Shown here one piece after another: positions 63,898 through 64,000 of a stretch of 64,000 nucleotides of DNA (positions are counted from its first letter, which is position 1; the number at the start of each line of letters is the position of its first letter). This stretch comes from Tabrizicola_A sp964393035 (GTDB taxonomy: Bacteria; Pseudomonadota; Alphaproteobacteria; Rhodobacterales; Rhodobacteraceae), in NCBI GenBank assembly GCA_964393035.1, contig CAYMRX010000002.1, positions 372,001 through 436,000 of the forward strand, in the 5' to 3' direction. Made by a program: the position numbers and the translations under genes. A model generated the notes under the pieces. The model had not been told where the DNA came from, did not search any database, and saw nothing but the letters and a program-made list of their open reading frames with translations.

Positions 63898-64000
63898 GCC
63901 AAATGCAATTCACCCTTGCGGAGGAGCCTGAATTCGGGGCCCGCGAGAAAGGCCGCCTGCTGTTTGCCGGCCCGGTCGATTTCGTCAAAGGCGTGGTCGC
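63894..64000 (+). CDS. engB: Ribosome biogenesis GTPase YihA/YsxC (EngB), N-terminal part
   Basis: The first 35 codons run to the right edge. MSQMQFTLAEEPEFGAREKG, then RLLFAGPVDFVKGVV resembles the EngB N-terminus before its first GTP loop. It assists 50S assembly. The P-loop lies outside the window; the call rests on this start and on the yidC-MOSC-engB order. Confidence 0.75.
   Translation, partial: MSQMQFTLAEEPEFGAREKGRLLFAGPVDFVKGVV

Overview
The window is GC-rich bacterial chromosome. It has alphaproteobacterial (Rhodobacterales-like) gene order and families: the F0 operon atpI-atpB-atpE-atpF'-atpF with a split b/b' pair, MipZ, the ffh/rpsP/rimM/trmD/rplS/rpmE ribosomal block, and the rpmH-rnpA-yidD-ttcA-yidC-MOSC-engB block. 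No rRNA, CRISPR array, prophage or insertion sequence was seen. The species assignment is inference from synteny and protein style only.

Layout. 1-6.8 kb: adenosine-kinase-like start, nth, ada, an OmpA lipoprotein, a FadR-type regulator, the ATP synthase F0 operon (minus) and a small ArsR regulator. 7-14.9 kb: one tightly overlapped minus-strand operon (AmiC-like sensor, ANTAR antiterminator, two permeases, binding protein, formamidase, fused double ATPase) that looks like inducible amide uptake and hydrolysis. 15.2-18.7 kb: malonyl-CoA synthetase, mipZ, rpmE, rplS. 19.0-21.7 kb: a cobalamin riboswitch driving a Rieske oxygenase/reductase pair of the glycine betaine demethylase type, placed inside the otherwise conserved trmD-rplS neighbourhood. 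21.7-26.1 kb: trmD, rimM, a small membrane ORF, rpsP, chorismate mutase, a GNAT enzyme and ffh. 26.3-32.9 kb: a tandem RidA protein, LysR and EamA genes, an IPNS-like oxygenase, an MttB-family methyltransferase and a second LysR gene.

32.9-40.4 kb is a serine-cycle island: glycerate kinase, malyl-CoA lyase, a LuxR-type response regulator, serine-glyoxylate aminotransferase, malate-CoA ligase (two subunits) and hydroxypyruvate reductase. 40.4-49 kb is a minus-strand operon hyuB-hyuA-livG-livF-livH-livM-livK with a divergent AraC regulator. 50.4-52.9 kb encodes a FAD/GcvT fusion of the dimethylglycine/sarcosine dehydrogenase type. After tRNA-Arg(ACG) come a DUF4405 membrane protein, an orphan histidine kinase, a FAD disulfide reductase-like protein with a TVP38 protein, the rpmH-rnpA-yidD-ttcA block, an EAL protein, yidC, a MOSC protein and the start of engB.

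How it fits together. Several loci converge on one-carbon metabolism. GbcAB would strip a methyl from glycine betaine, MttB-family proteins are corrinoid-dependent methyltransferases, the FAD/GcvT protein would demethylate dimethylglycine or sarcosine to glycine, and the serine cycle assimilates glycine and C1 units. The most interesting signals are the B12 riboswitch on gbcAB and a spaced operator, GTATACT-N23-AGTATAC, found on both sides of the serine-cycle LuxR gene (one copy exact, one degenerate in its second half). Next come the AmiC/AmiR-like control of an amide operon and several perfect inverted repeats between genes.
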